Shown: positions 7,696 through 15,479, counted from the first letter of the stretch. The stretch: DNA of 27,658 nucleotides from Bacillota bacterium (GCA_023416695.1 JAEZGY010000047.1:1-27658), one strand, 5' to 3'. Translations and numbers: made by a program. The notes: a model not told the origin generated them from the sequence alone.

Positions 7696-8877
7696 TTGAA
7701 AAAAGGGTTCGCTGTTTGTTGTTTGTGCATGGGAATCATTGGCATAACTGGGTATTTTGCAGTAAAAAGCCATGCAAATAATAGTAATGCTACGGCTTCC
7801 TATGAATACTATTATAATAATAATGGTATTTTTAAGGATGACGCTAGCATGGAATCAAAGGAACAACTAAACGATTTATATGAAAACTATGCAAGTATGG
7901 ACTTAATGACGGAGATAGATACAGACCCTAGCAGTCTAACGGTGTTTGTTAATAAAGAGTATGGACTGCCAGAGGACTACATTCCTTCGGATTTGGTAGA
8001 ACCAGATGTCCGATTCTATTTTTCTTATTTTGACGAAAAACGTCTTCTAAGAAAAGCAGCTGCAGCTGCCTTAGAGAATCTTGTGGACAGCGCCTTAGAC
8101 GATGGCCTCCAAATAGTTGGTGTCAGTGGCTATCGCTCCTACCAACGACAGAAAGCCATTTACAATAAAAATGTACGTACCATTGGTCAAAAGAGAACTG
8201 ACATGTACTCAGCTGTTCCAGGTTACAGTGAGCATCAGACAGGATGGTCAATCGACTTAAGCTGTTCCAGCTTAAACTATGATTTAGAGGAAGCCTTTGC
8301 AGATACTAAAGAGGGAAAATGGTTAGCAGAAAACTGTTACAAGTATGGTTTTATCATTCGATACCCTAAGGGTAAAGAAGCTTTAACTGGCTATGCTTAT
8401 GAACCATGGCATATACGGTATGTAGGTGTTAAGCTTGCCACCTTCCTAACCATAAACAATCTAACCTTAGAGGATTATTATAGTTATACTCCTTCTGAGA
8501 AAATAGAAATTACCGGACATGATCGACTTACTAGTGAGGAGGATACTGTAAATGAAACACCAGTACCTACTAAGACTCCGAAACCTACTAAGACTCCTAC
8601 GCCTACAGTGGAACCAACAGCTACCGAGACTCCTACACCAAAGCCTACAAAGAAACCTACACCAACAAAGTCTCCTACTCCTACAAAAGAGCCAGTACAA
8701 ACTAATACACCAACGCCAACACCAAGTGCTCCAGAAGGATCAACGCCATCTGTTACGCCAACTATAGAACCAACTATAGTTCCTAACAGCCCCGAGGCAA
8801 ATAGACCTTCAGAAGATGTAAATGGGGAAAATTCTGGACCTAGTGTTGATCATCCAGAAAATGAGACTGAGCAGTAA
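7696..8877 (+). CDS. Secreted or membrane-anchored VanY-type D-alanyl-D-alanine carboxypeptidase with a Pro/Thr-rich tail
   Basis: A zinc peptidase that should trim the terminal D-Ala from peptidoglycan stem peptides outside the cell. Residues 1-28 are a signal peptide or anchor. The catalytic domain runs about 95-262, with GYRSYQRQ at 145-152, the metal ligands in SEHQTGWSIDLS (H180, D187), and EPWHIRY (E236, H239). From about 289 to 350 the protein is a low-complexity linker of Lys, Pro and Thr units such as TPKPTKTPTPT, then an acidic tail. I chose the TTG start at 7696 because it has an AGGGGGA site upstream and directly precedes the Lys-rich signal start. A second function for the linker, such as wall spanning, is inference. 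The gene is monocistronic. Confidence 0.92.
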   Translation: MKKGFAVCCLCMGIIGITGYFAVKSHANNSNATASYEYYYNNNGIFKDDASMESKEQLNDLYENYASMDLMTEIDTDPSSLTVFVNKEYGLPEDYIPSDLVEPDVRFYFSYFDEKRLLRKAAAAALENLVDSALDDGLQIVGVSGYRSYQRQKAIYNKNVRTIGQKRTDMYSAVPGYSEHQTGWSIDLSCSSLNYDLEEAFADTKEGKWLAENCYKYGFIIRYPKGKEALTGYAYEPWHIRYVGVKLATFLTINNLTLEDYYSYTPSEKIEITGHDRLTSEEDTVNETPVPTKTPKPTKTPTPTVEPTATETPTPKPTKKPTPTKSPTPTKEPVQTNTPTPTPSAPEGSTPSVTPTIEPTIVPNSPEANRPSEDVNGENSGPSVDHPENETEQ

Positions 8878-8894
8878 GTAGAATGTTATATGAC

Positions 8895-8957
8895 GCTGTA
8901 GCACTTAGCTGAAAATCCTACGTTAATCGTATGAAATTCTTGTGCTACAGCTTTTTT
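8895..8957 (+). terminator. Rho-independent terminator after the carboxypeptidase gene
   Basis: GCTGTAGCAC (8895-8904) pairs with GTGCTACAGC (8942-8951), followed by TTTTTT. The loop is long, about 37 nt. Confidence 0.85.
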
Positions 8958-8983
8958 ACACTCTAGCGTATCCAAAATAAGTA

Positions 8984-8992
8984 TGCTATAAT
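8984..8992 (+). promoter_or_regulatory. Extended -10 promoter of the acyltransferase gene
   Basis: TGCTATAAT at 8984-8992 is a perfect -10 with a TGn extension. The -35 region is weak. Confidence 0.55.
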
Positions 8993-9057
8993 AGTACAGT
9001 TCTCCTTGCATACATTTCATATGTTTGGAACATATTTATTATTAAATGGAGGTAACC

Positions 9058-9795
9058 ATGCGGACTATAATTGTTTCGTTGTTTCTATTGATATATGCTA
9101 TTCTAAGTATTCCTTTGTATTTAGTGGAATTTATTATAGGTAAGATTAACCCACGGGTTAAGGTACGTTCTTCCCAATTCCTTGTTGCAAAAGCCTTTCG
9201 CATTATATTGTTTTTAAGTGGTACGAAATTCACAGTAATTGGTAAGGAAAATGTACCGAAGGAAGCTGTTCTTTTTGTGGGTAATCACAGAAGTTATTTT
9301 GACATTGTCCTAACCTATGTAACTACTCCACATCTTACAGGTTTTGTTGCTAAGAAGGAAATGAAGCGTATCCCTTGCATCAGCCATTGGATGCGTCACC
9401 TAAATTGTCTATTTTTAGATCGTAGTGATATCCGTGCAGGACTTAAAACCATTCTACAAGGAATTGAAAACATTAAAAATGGATACTCCATGTTTATTGC
9501 TCCAGAAGGCACTAGAAATCAGGAAAAAGAAATGCTTCCATTTAAAGAAGGTAGCTTTAAGCTAGCACAAAAATCAGGATGTCCAATTGTTCCAATTGCT
9601 TTAACTAATACAGATGAGATTTTTGAAAAGCATGCTCCTTGGGTACGACGTGCTAAGGTAGTTATTCACTATGGAGAACCAATTAACATGAAAGAATTAT
9701 CCCCTGAGGATCAAAAACACATCGGAAGCTACGTACAAGAGGTCATTCGACAGATGTTAGCAGAGGATGAGAAAATACTTGTTACAAAGAAATAG
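9058..9795 (+). CDS. plsC: 1-acyl-sn-glycerol-3-phosphate acyltransferase (PlsC family)
   Basis: This membrane-associated enzyme adds the second acyl chain to make phosphatidic acid. The acyltransferase motifs are present: NHRSYFD (the HX4D motif), FVAKKEMKRIP, LFLDRSD and APEGTRN, followed by VPIALTN. An N-terminal hydrophobic stretch (residues 2-25) should bind the membrane. An earlier ATG at 9046 is in frame, but it overlaps the GGAGG site that serves the ATG at 9058, so I start at 9058 (245 residues). Length and motif order are normal. The exact acyl donor cannot be told. Upstream is its own promoter, and downstream is a separate promoter for the next gene. Confidence 0.92.
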   Translation: MRTIIVSLFLLIYAILSIPLYLVEFIIGKINPRVKVRSSQFLVAKAFRIILFLSGTKFTVIGKENVPKEAVLFVGNHRSYFDIVLTYVTTPHLTGFVAKKEMKRIPCISHWMRHLNCLFLDRSDIRAGLKTILQGIENIKNGYSMFIAPEGTRNQEKEMLPFKEGSFKLAQKSGCPIVPIALTNTDEIFEKHAPWVRRAKVVIHYGEPINMKELSPEDQKHIGSYVQEVIRQMLAEDEKILVTKK

Positions 9796-9834
9796 GATTT
9801 CAAATAAATAACTATTTTATTTTTAAGTATTAAG

Positions 9835-9843
9835 TGCTACAAT
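9835..9843 (+). promoter_or_regulatory. Extended -10 promoter of the next small membrane protein gene
   Basis: TGCTACAAT at 9835-9843 lies 55 nt upstream of the start. The -35 box is not clear. Confidence 0.45.
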
Positions 9844-9898
9844 ATAACCATTGCTGAACTAAACAATACGGAAAATTATATATAAGGAGGTACATAGA

Positions 9899-10342
9899 AT
9901 GACAACATTTTTCATTGTACTCGGTATTATTCTAGCCGTTATTATCATTCTATTAGTAGTATTATACATTTTCGGTTCAAAGATGCAGAAAAAGAACGAA
10001 GCTGCTCAGGCGCAGATGCAGGCATCTGCTCAGACTACGTCACTGTTGGTAATAGACAAGAAGCGTATGAAGCTTAAGGAAGCCAATCTTCCTCAGGTAG
10101 TGATCGATCAAACACCAAGATATCTTCGTAATTCTAAGATACCTCTTGTAAAAGCTAAAATTGGTCCAAAGATTATGACCTTAATGTGCGATGAGAAGGT
10201 ATTCGAAGTAATTCCTGTTAAGAAGGAAGTTAAAGTCGTTCTTAGCGGTATTTACATTATGGAAGTTAAGGGAATCCGTTCTGCTTTAGAACAGAAGCCT
10301 CAGAAGAAGGGCTTATTTAAAAGATTCAGAAAGAATAAATAA
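9899..10342 (+). CDS. Single-helix membrane protein of unknown function
   Basis: A 147-residue protein I do not recognise. Residues 4-30 form one strong membrane helix, followed by a charged Lys/Gln/Ala stretch (about 34-48), a globular part of about 75 residues with alternating hydrophobic and basic residues, and a very basic end (KKGLFKRFRKNK). The layout resembles YajC at first sight, but the family's conserved GDxVVTxGG segment is absent, so I reject that name. The ATG follows AAGGAGG by eight nt. The basic tail should stay in the cytoplasm and could touch lipid head groups or nucleic acid (inference). Confidence 0.75.
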   Translation: MTTFFIVLGIILAVIIILLVVLYIFGSKMQKKNEAAQAQMQASAQTTSLLVIDKKRMKLKEANLPQVVIDQTPRYLRNSKIPLVKAKIGPKIMTLMCDEKVFEVIPVKKEVKVVLSGIYIMEVKGIRSALEQKPQKKGLFKRFRKNK

Positions 10343-10350
10343 TGTATAAC

Positions 10351-10396
10351 AGAGGCTGATGCTATACGATTAAAATCGTAAAGCATCAGCCTCTTT
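10351..10396 (+). terminator. Rho-independent terminator after the membrane protein gene
   Basis: AGAGGCTGATGC (10351-10362) pairs with GCATCAGCCTCT (10383-10394), with an inner TACGAT/ATCGTA stem. The stem is very strong, but the T tail is short (TTT). Confidence 0.75.
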
Positions 10397-10400
10397 AGGT

Positions 10401-10790
10401 ATAGTAGGCAGCTCTAGTAAGTCCCATGAAAAGCAAGCTCTCGCATGAATTAAGCACGTAGTGGTACGTAAGGCCTGATGGCGAGAGAGGGTTTGGTGAG
10501 CTATAAAAATATGGGGAGATAATGAGGATAACTATGTAGGTTGTGCCCTGTTGGTAGGACACGCTTACGCTTTAAGGCAGTAAGAGCCAAACAAGCTTGG
10601 CAAAGGGATGCCAGCTTGTTTGACTCTTCTCGCCTTATCTGCAATGCGAGCATTGCAGTCCTACCACAGGAAATCTAGGTTTTCGTAGTAGGATTTTTAT
10701 AGCATAATACGGTATAGACGCCATGACCAGGCCTAAGTACCAACGTGCTTAAACAGATTTTCATGGGACAGCTATTCGCTGCCTATGAGG
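10401..10790. ncRNA. Large pseudoknotted structured element, about 390 nt, unknown class
   Basis: The block has no convincing protein frame but many long perfect complementarities. TAGGCAGC (10405-10412) pairs with GCTGCCTA (10778-10785), and TCCCATGAAAA (10422-10432) with TTTTCATGGGA (10758-10768). TTAAGCACGT (10450-10459) pairs with ACGTGCTTAA (10743-10752), continued by TGGTAC/GTACCA and AGGCCTG/CAGGCCT. GCTATAAAAAT (10500-10510) pairs with ATTTTTATAGC (10693-10703), TGGTAGGAC (10552-10560) with GTCCTACCA (10658-10666), and CAAACAAGC (10588-10596) with GCTTGTTTG (10614-10622). CTGCAATG/CATTGCAG caps one arm. CTCTCGC (10438-10444) pairs with GCGAGAG (10481-10487) around the third helix strand, making a pseudoknot. 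Wobble-only positions (10579/10631, 10587/10623, 10478/10727) lean to the minus strand, but one leans to plus. The inverted ends also allow a MITE-like element. I could not match it to a known large RNA. Confidence 0.6.
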
Positions 10791-10969
10791 GGATTGGCTA
10801 AGAGATAGTATATGGGGGTTCATCCGAGTGTACAGGATTCTTGATGATATCGTTATGTATTCTTGGTCTAAACTCGTGTTGTAAATATAAGACATATAAT
10901 AGATTGAATTCCCATAACATTAAAACTATAATTTTCTTATATTCAACTAAGTTTGTAAGGGAGAAATTC

Positions 10970-11074
10970 ATGAAATATAATAAAGTTATTAAAACTGCTT
11001 GTATATTACTTGCTCCACTTATATTGTTTTTTATTCTTGTGCTCCCTTATGCTTGGTTAAATGAAACCATTTAA
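10970..11074 (+). CDS. Possible 34-residue membrane peptide
   Basis: The ATG at 10970 follows AAGGGAG by six nt, a good ribosome binding site. The product is MKYNKVIKTA, then one hydrophobic helix (about residues 11-29, rich in Leu, Ile and Phe), then WLNETI. A basic start, a single helix and a short end are typical of small membrane proteins or secreted peptide precursors. The frame can be extended upstream to 10841, but that part has no binding site and reads like random translation. The region around it is AT-rich. The function is unknown, and it may not be a gene. Confidence 0.45.
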   Translation: MKYNKVIKTACILLAPLILFFILVLPYAWLNETI

Positions 11075-11091
11075 GATACTACATATATAAA

Positions 11092-11136
11092 ATAAAAACA
11101 CATCCATTTGTTAATGAGCTCCTAACAAAGGATGTG
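11092..11136 (-). terminator. Rho-independent terminator of the ddl-murI operon
   Basis: On the minus strand, CACATCC, TTTGTTA and their complements (11136-11099) form a 14-bp stem with one bulge. It is followed by TTTTTATTTT. On the plus strand the tail is weaker, but it could also end the 34-codon gene. Confidence 0.8.
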
Positions 11137-11161
11137 ATTCTATATTTTAATAACTTAATTT

Positions 11162-11590
11162 TTAATTTCTAGGTGTTATCCGAATGGTAATACTACAGTC
11201 AGAAACATGGTTGGAGTTAATATCAAGAACATATTCTAGCCCTACTACTATCTCCTCCTCCTTCTGAGTCTGATGAATCGAAGTTGTATACAGTCCGATC
11301 AGCAAATCACCATATGGGGTATTATAAAATGTAACATTCTTTTTGTTCTGTTCAAATATCATATGAACATTATTGGTACCCTTCTTAATAATATCCACTT
11401 GATTATCAGAGATCTTTATGGTATTCTTCGTCACCTCATGGGAGTTATCATCCATCTGTAATTCTTCATACACAACATAATGCTTTCCATTACGACAGAA
11501 ATATTCACCAACAGAGATCACTTCTACTGGTTCTTCACTATTTAGCTCAAACTGAAGTCCCGAAATGGAAATAAGCACTTCCTTTTTCAT
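11162..11590 (-). CDS. DUF1934 (YwiB-like) beta-barrel protein
   Basis: A 142-residue cytoplasmic protein with no signal or membrane segment. It starts MKKEVLISISGLQ and is mostly alternating beta strands. It has the features of the DUF1934/YwiB family: an ISGxQ start, a YEE segment, a KGxxxxxMxFExxxxxxxxYxTPxG core (here KGTNNVHMIFEQ, then FYNTPYG), and a final strand with LDIN and ITIRI. The family has a calycin-like barrel fold and no settled biochemical role. It is the last gene of the ddl-murI operon, 11 nt after murI, which suggests a tie to cell-wall synthesis only by context. Confidence 0.85.
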   Translation of the reverse strand: MKKEVLISISGLQFELNSEEPVEVISVGEYFCRNGKHYVVYEELQMDDNSHEVTKNTIKISDNQVDIIKKGTNNVHMIFEQNKKNVTFYNTPYGDLLIGLYTTSIHQTQKEEEIVVGLEYVLDINSNHVSDCSITIRITPRN

Positions 11591-11601
11591 ATGGTCCCCT
11601 T

Positions 11602-12408
11602 CTAATATTGCTCAATGTTAATGTCTTTAGTTTCTTCTACGTCACATGGTAAAATGGTATTGGCAAAGGCTTTGAATTTCTCAGCACCATCACTTACAAA
11701 AAACTTGTGAGCCACAGAACCATTTTGGTTTAGTAACTGATGATTTTCTAACACTTCTCTTAAACGTTTAGCTGTCTCATAAGCAGGGTTTACTAAGGTA
11801 ACCTCATCACCCATAACCTGCTGCACAGTACGACGAAGTAAAGGATAGTGAGTACAACCCAGAACTAAAGTATCAACTCCTAATTGCTTCAACTCTTCTA
11901 GATATCTAGAAGCTACTTCTGTAGTAATTGGATCCTCCAGCCAACCTTCCTCTACCAAAGGCACAAAGAGAGGACATGCTTTTCCATACACTTGGACATC
12001 TGGATTCGTTCTACTTAAATAATCTGCATAAATATGACTGTTAATGGTACCTTCAGTAGCAATAACACCTACTTTGTGATTCTTTGTTGTTTCTGCCGCC
12101 ACCTTAGCTCCTGGCTTTACCACACCGATCACTGGAATCCCTACTTCCTTCTGTATGGTTTCCAAAGCAAAGGCACTTGCTGTATTACAGGCGATAACGA
12201 TAGCCTTAACCTCCTTTGTCATTAGAAACTGTACTATCTGTCTAGAGTAGGTAATTACTGTTTCTTTTGACTTACTTCCATAAGGAACTCTAGCTGTATC
12301 GCCAAAATATATAATAGACTCATTCGGAAGCTGTCTCATAATCTCCCTTGCAACCGTTAATCCTCCCACCCCTGAGTCAAAAACGCCGATTGGGGCTTCA
12401 CTATGCAT
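11602..12408 (-). CDS. murI: Glutamate racemase
   Basis: This cytoplasmic enzyme converts L-Glu to D-Glu for the peptidoglycan stem peptide. The conserved start IGVFDSGVGGLTV (catalytic Asp11, Ser12) and PYGSKS are present. The two acid-base cysteines are in IACNTAS (C74) and LGCTHYPLL (C185). Its 268 residues are the normal length. It lies 13 nt downstream of ddl, with a GGAGG-like site between, and supplies D-Glu while ddl supplies D-Ala-D-Ala. The two form a small D-amino-acid cell-wall operon. Confidence 0.97.
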   Translation of the reverse strand: MHSEAPIGVFDSGVGGLTVAREIMRQLPNESIIYFGDTARVPYGSKSKETVITYSRQIVQFLMTKEVKAIVIACNTASAFALETIQKEVGIPVIGVVKPGAKVAAETTKNHKVGVIATEGTINSHIYADYLSRTNPDVQVYGKACPLFVPLVEEGWLEDPITTEVASRYLEELKQLGVDTLVLGCTHYPLLRRTVQQVMGDEVTLVNPAYETAKRLREVLENHQLLNQNGSVAHKFFVSDGAEKFKAFANTILPCDVEETKDINIEQY

Positions 12409-12421
12409 TACTAACTTCCTC

Positions 12422-13483
12422 CTACTCCTGGTACCTACTCAACCCTAACTGGATTAATTTCTCTACGAGTCTTTCTTTACTAATTCCTTTGGCCTCCCAA
12501 AGCATTGGATACATACTAATAGAAGTAAACCCTGGAAGGGTGTTAATCTCATTAAATACCACCTGATTCGCCTTCTCATCATAGAAGAAATCCACTCTTG
12601 CTAGACCTTTACCATCTACTGCCTTAAAGATAGCAACCGCTGCCTCTCGAATCTCATTCTCCACGCCTTCTGGTAAGCTCGGATGGATATCTGTTTTGGA
12701 ATCTGAATTATTGTATTTGGCATCATAATCATAGAATTCTGCCGCCGCAATAACTTCTCCTACTCCAGATGCCTTCACATCCTTAGATCCAAGTACTGCA
12801 CATTCAATCTCTCTACCTACAATTGTCTCTTCCACCAAAATCTTATGGTCGTGCTCAGCTGCCAAGGTTAATGCTTTCTCTAATTCTTCGCGATTATTAG
12901 CCTTGCTGACACCTTTTGAACTTCCTGCATTGGATGGCTTTACAAAGACTGGGTAGGAAAGCTTCTCTTCTACTCTCTTCACCTGCTCTGCCATGTCATG
13001 AAGGCTATCAGCATATACTGCTACATAATCCGCTTGTCGTATATTCAAACGATCTACAATGATCTTGGTATACAGCTTATCCATAGACACACTTGAGGAT
13101 AACACTCCACATCCTACATAAGGAATCTGAGAAAGTTCAAATAATCCTTGAACTGTTCCATCTTCACCATATAAACCATGTAATACTGGGAATATGACAT
13201 CAATCTTCTTTACGGTAACCTTTCCATTCTCTATAAAAAGTACACCATGATGACTAGCATCTGGAGAAATTACAGCTGTTACCCTACTCTTTTCCCACTG
13301 TCCAGACATGATATCCTCTTGCTTATCAACTTTAAGCCAACGACCATCTTTAGTAATACCAATTAGTACTACCTCATAGATTTCCTTATTTATATTGGAA
13401 ATTACTGTATTAGAGGAAACAAGTGATACCTCGTGCTCAGAGGATTGACCACCAAACAAAACTGCTACAGTTAATTTACTCAT
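12422..13483 (-). CDS. ddl: D-alanine--D-alanine ligase
   Basis: This ATP-grasp enzyme joins two D-Ala residues for peptidoglycan precursors in the cytoplasm. Visible motifs are VLFGGQSSEHEVSL at residues 8-21, FPVLHGLYGEDGTVQG, FVKPSNAGSSKGV, VDFFYDE and FNEINTLPGFTSISMYP. The EH pair, the Ser in GSSKG and the metal ligands in FNEIN fit an active enzyme. The Tyr in GLYGEDG is the position that is Phe in VanA-type D-Ala-D-Lac ligases, so a normal D-Ala-D-Ala product is expected. Its 353 residues fit the family. It is the first gene of the ddl-murI-DUF1934 operon with a clear sigma-A promoter. Confidence 0.96.
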   Translation of the reverse strand: MSKLTVAVLFGGQSSEHEVSLVSSNTVISNINKEIYEVVLIGITKDGRWLKVDKQEDIMSGQWEKSRVTAVISPDASHHGVLFIENGKVTVKKIDVIFPVLHGLYGEDGTVQGLFELSQIPYVGCGVLSSSVSMDKLYTKIIVDRLNIRQADYVAVYADSLHDMAEQVKRVEEKLSYPVFVKPSNAGSSKGVSKANNREELEKALTLAAEHDHKILVEETIVGREIECAVLGSKDVKASGVGEVIAAAEFYDYDAKYNNSDSKTDIHPSLPEGVENEIREAAVAIFKAVDGKGLARVDFFYDEKANQVVFNEINTLPGFTSISMYPMLWEAKGISKERLVEKLIQLGLSRYQE

Positions 13484-13517
13484 TCCATAGTTCCTTTCTT
13501 GTACCTTAATAAGCTAT

Positions 13518-13546
13518 ATTGTACTCTTTTTATAGTCATTATTCAA
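13518..13546 (-). promoter_or_regulatory. Sigma-A promoter of the ddl-murI operon
   Basis: On the minus strand, TTGAAT (13546-13541), a 17-nt spacer, then TACAAT (13523-13518). The ddl start is about 35 nt downstream. Confidence 0.7.
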
Positions 13547-13620
13547 GCTATAATACCTTAGCAGATTTGTACCAAATCTCCTTATTTTCACCCCTATATA
13601 CCAGTTTTCGATACTATACT

Positions 13621-14424
13621 TTAGAATAAACTTGTAAACCAATCCACTAACCAAAAGTGATATTCTACCTCTGGTTCTGGTTCTTCCGTGGTAGATGGTT
13701 CTTCCGTGGTAGATGGTTCTTCCGTGGTGCTTATAGAATCAAACTCTTCCTCTGACAAAACATTACGAAGTTGATCTTTTGACTGTTCCGGAACTATAGT
13801 GTAGGTATCATTTACCAAGCAAAGGTTAGGAAACATAACACACCACCAATTTTTACCCTCTGCCTTTCCTATGAGAATTCGAAAAGCTTCGTATTCACCT
13901 GCAGGAAATGTCAAATCTCCATATACTTTGACTGGGAAATAGCACTGTTCTAGTCTAGCAGTAACCTCATAATCATACCCCTGGTCGGCAATTACCTGTC
14001 TTGCCACACTAAGAACGTCCTCTTTATGTTCCTTAATTATTCTTTCTGCTTCTTCCTTAGTCTTACTATCTTTTAAAAGCACTTGCATATACAACACTAC
14101 TTTGTTTTTCACTTTCAACTTTAATGCCTGATCCTCTGTTGAGTCGCTATTGGCAAGAACGTGAAAACGAATAATTTCATTTGCAATATTATGTTGAATG
14201 TCTGCCTTACTTTCACGAGAATTGGTGCAAATAAGAGTAGCCACTACCATTATGGCTCCAAGTACTTTTAGAACTTTTAGTTTAAGTATTCGTTTCTTAT
14301 GTATCTTTTCTGTTTCTCTTATATAGGTTTTCATTGCATCCTTGTTTTCATCTATTTGGTTTACATCAGAATTTAACTCCGTACCATTTACTTCTATATT
14401 ATTATTTTCTTCTATTTTTTTCAT
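13621..14424 (-). CDS. spoIIR: Stage II sporulation protein R
   Basis: SpoIIR is the forespore-made signal that triggers SpoIIGA to process pro-sigma-E in the mother cell. The family core is clear: NEIIRFHVLANSDSTEDQAL, LKVKNKV, FPAGEYEAFRILIG, and KNWWCVMFPNLCLV. A membrane or export helix lies at about residues 48-66. The protein differs from the 224-residue Bacillus form in two ways. It has an acidic and basic cytoplasmic part of about 45 residues before the helix, and a tail after residue 240 with three STTEEP units (three 18-bp DNA repeats near 13681-13735) ending in a short hydrophobic WLVDWFTSLF. GGAGG precedes the ATG. The upstream region has a sigma-F/G-like promoter, which fits its role. 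Confidence 0.95.
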   Translation of the reverse strand: MKKIEENNNIEVNGTELNSDVNQIDENKDAMKTYIRETEKIHKKRILKLKVLKVLGAIMVVATLICTNSRESKADIQHNIANEIIRFHVLANSDSTEDQALKLKVKNKVVLYMQVLLKDSKTKEEAERIIKEHKEDVLSVARQVIADQGYDYEVTARLEQCYFPVKVYGDLTFPAGEYEAFRILIGKAEGKNWWCVMFPNLCLVNDTYTIVPEQSKDQLRNVLSEEEFDSISTTEEPSTTEEPSTTEEPEPEVEYHFWLVDWFTSLF

Positions 14425-14453
14425 AGAAAAGCCTCCTCACTACTTATTAGCTG

Positions 14454-14482
14454 GAGTCTTTCCAAATTATTGGCATTTATAC
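14454..14482 (-). promoter_or_regulatory. Sigma-F/G-like forespore promoter of spoIIR
   Basis: On the minus strand, GTATA (14482-14478) is followed by 14 nt and GGAAAGACTC (14463-14454). This fits the published sigma-F pattern GywTA, about 15 nt, GGnnAnAnT. The start point would be near 14447, just before the spoIIR ribosome site. In Bacillus spoIIR is a sigma-F target. The match is by eye. Confidence 0.55.
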
Positions 14483-14524
14483 GAAAAACCAGAAAATACA
14501 TCCTATTTCATAAGAAAGGATAAC

Positions 14525-14553
14525 TTGTCAACCCATCAACTTCTGTGTATAAT
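14525..14553 (+). promoter_or_regulatory. Sigma-A promoter of ispE
   Basis: TTGTCA (14525-14530), 17-nt spacer, perfect TATAAT (14548-14553). It is divergent from the spoIIR promoter. Confidence 0.75.
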
Positions 14554-14606
14554 TATGTATACAAAGTACAAACTAGAGATAGACATGATTTGGAAAGGAA
14601 TTTCAC

Positions 14607-15479
14607 ATGCATTCAATTAGATTAAAAGCTATGGCTAAAATAAATCTTGGATTAGATGTTGTCGGAAAGCGACCGGATGGTTATCATGAAGTTCGAATGA
14701 TAATGCAGAGCATTAATCTCTACGACTCCATTTCTATCACTAGAACGAAGACTAATAGCATTAAAATAAAGACTAATTTACCTTATTTACCAGTAAATGA
14801 AAATAATCTTGTATATAAAGCAGCGGATCTTTTATTAACTGAATTCCATCTGCCAAAAGGACTCTTTATCTCCTTAAAGAAACATATCCCAGTAGCTGCT
14901 GGTATGGCAGGAGGAAGTTCTGATGCTGCTGCAACCTTAATTGGTATTAATAAATTATTTCACCTAGGTCTTTCTAAGGAAGAACTTTGTAAACGAGGAG
15001 TTACAATAGGTGCTGATATCCCATTTTGTATTATGAGAGGGACGGCATTATCCGAAGGAATTGGTGAGCTTTTAACTCCTATATCTGGGATTTTTGACTT
15101 CCCAATCCTTATTGCTAAACCGGATATCAGTGTATCTACTAAATATGTTTATGAGAATCTTTGTTTGGATGAAAACACTGCTCATCCTGATATCGATGGA
15201 CTGATTCAGTCAATTCAGGCTAGTGATTTAGAAGGAATCGCCTCAAAAATAGGTAATGTATTAGAACAGGTAACCGTAAAGAAATACCCTGTAATTGAAA
15301 ATATAAAAAGCTTTATGCGAGAACACGGTGCTCTCAATGCATTAATGAGTGGCAGTGGTCCTACTGTATATGGTATTTTTGATAAAAAAGAGACGGCCTA
15401 TCATGCTATGGAACAGTTAAAGCTTAAAGGGTTAGCTAAGGATGTCATCTTAACCCGCTGTTTCACACCACACACATAA
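14607..15479 (+). CDS. ispE: 4-diphosphocytidyl-2-C-methyl-D-erythritol kinase
   Basis: This GHMP-family kinase phosphorylates CDP-methylerythritol in the non-mevalonate isoprenoid pathway. The substrate Lys is in AMAKINLGLDVVGKRPDGYHE (residues 8-28), the ATP loop and Asp are in PVAAGMAGGSSDAA (95-108), and the third motif is ALMSGSGPTVYGIF. At 290 residues its length is normal. The ATG follows GGAAAGG. It is 35 nt upstream of the FadR-type regulator gene, and I see no terminator between them, so they probably share a transcript, as often occurs in clostridia. The presence of this gene indicates MEP-type isoprenoid synthesis. Confidence 0.97.
   Translation: MHSIRLKAMAKINLGLDVVGKRPDGYHEVRMIMQSINLYDSISITRTKTNSIKIKTNLPYLPVNENNLVYKAADLLLTEFHLPKGLFISLKKHIPVAAGMAGGSSDAAATLIGINKLFHLGLSKEELCKRGVTIGADIPFCIMRGTALSEGIGELLTPISGIFDFPILIAKPDISVSTKYVYENLCLDENTAHPDIDGLIQSIQASDLEGIASKIGNVLEQVTVKKYPVIENIKSFMREHGALNALMSGSGPTVYGIFDKKETAYHAMEQLKLKGLAKDVILTRCFTPHT

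Noticed and set aside
8560..8740. Repetitive DNA that might suggest a CRISPR or tandem repeat array
   Set aside because: The repeats are irregular short codon units (Thr, Pro, Lys) within one coding frame, with no spacers.
8552..8767. Open frames on both strands rich in Leu/Arg/Gln or Arg/Cys
   Set aside because: They are other-frame readings of the Pro/Thr repeat linker of the carboxypeptidase, which keeps all frames free of stops.
9046..9057. Earlier ATG for the acyltransferase gene
   Set aside because: This ATG overlaps the GGAGG site that fits the ATG at 9058.
9899..10342. YajC preprotein translocase subunit
   Set aside because: A single helix followed by a basic domain is similar, but the conserved GDxVVTxGG segment is missing.
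10401..10790. Group I or group II intron, RNase P RNA or tmRNA
   Set aside because: No group II domain V, no group I P7 core pair, no RNase P GAGGAAAGTCC motif and no tRNA-like ends with CCA were found.
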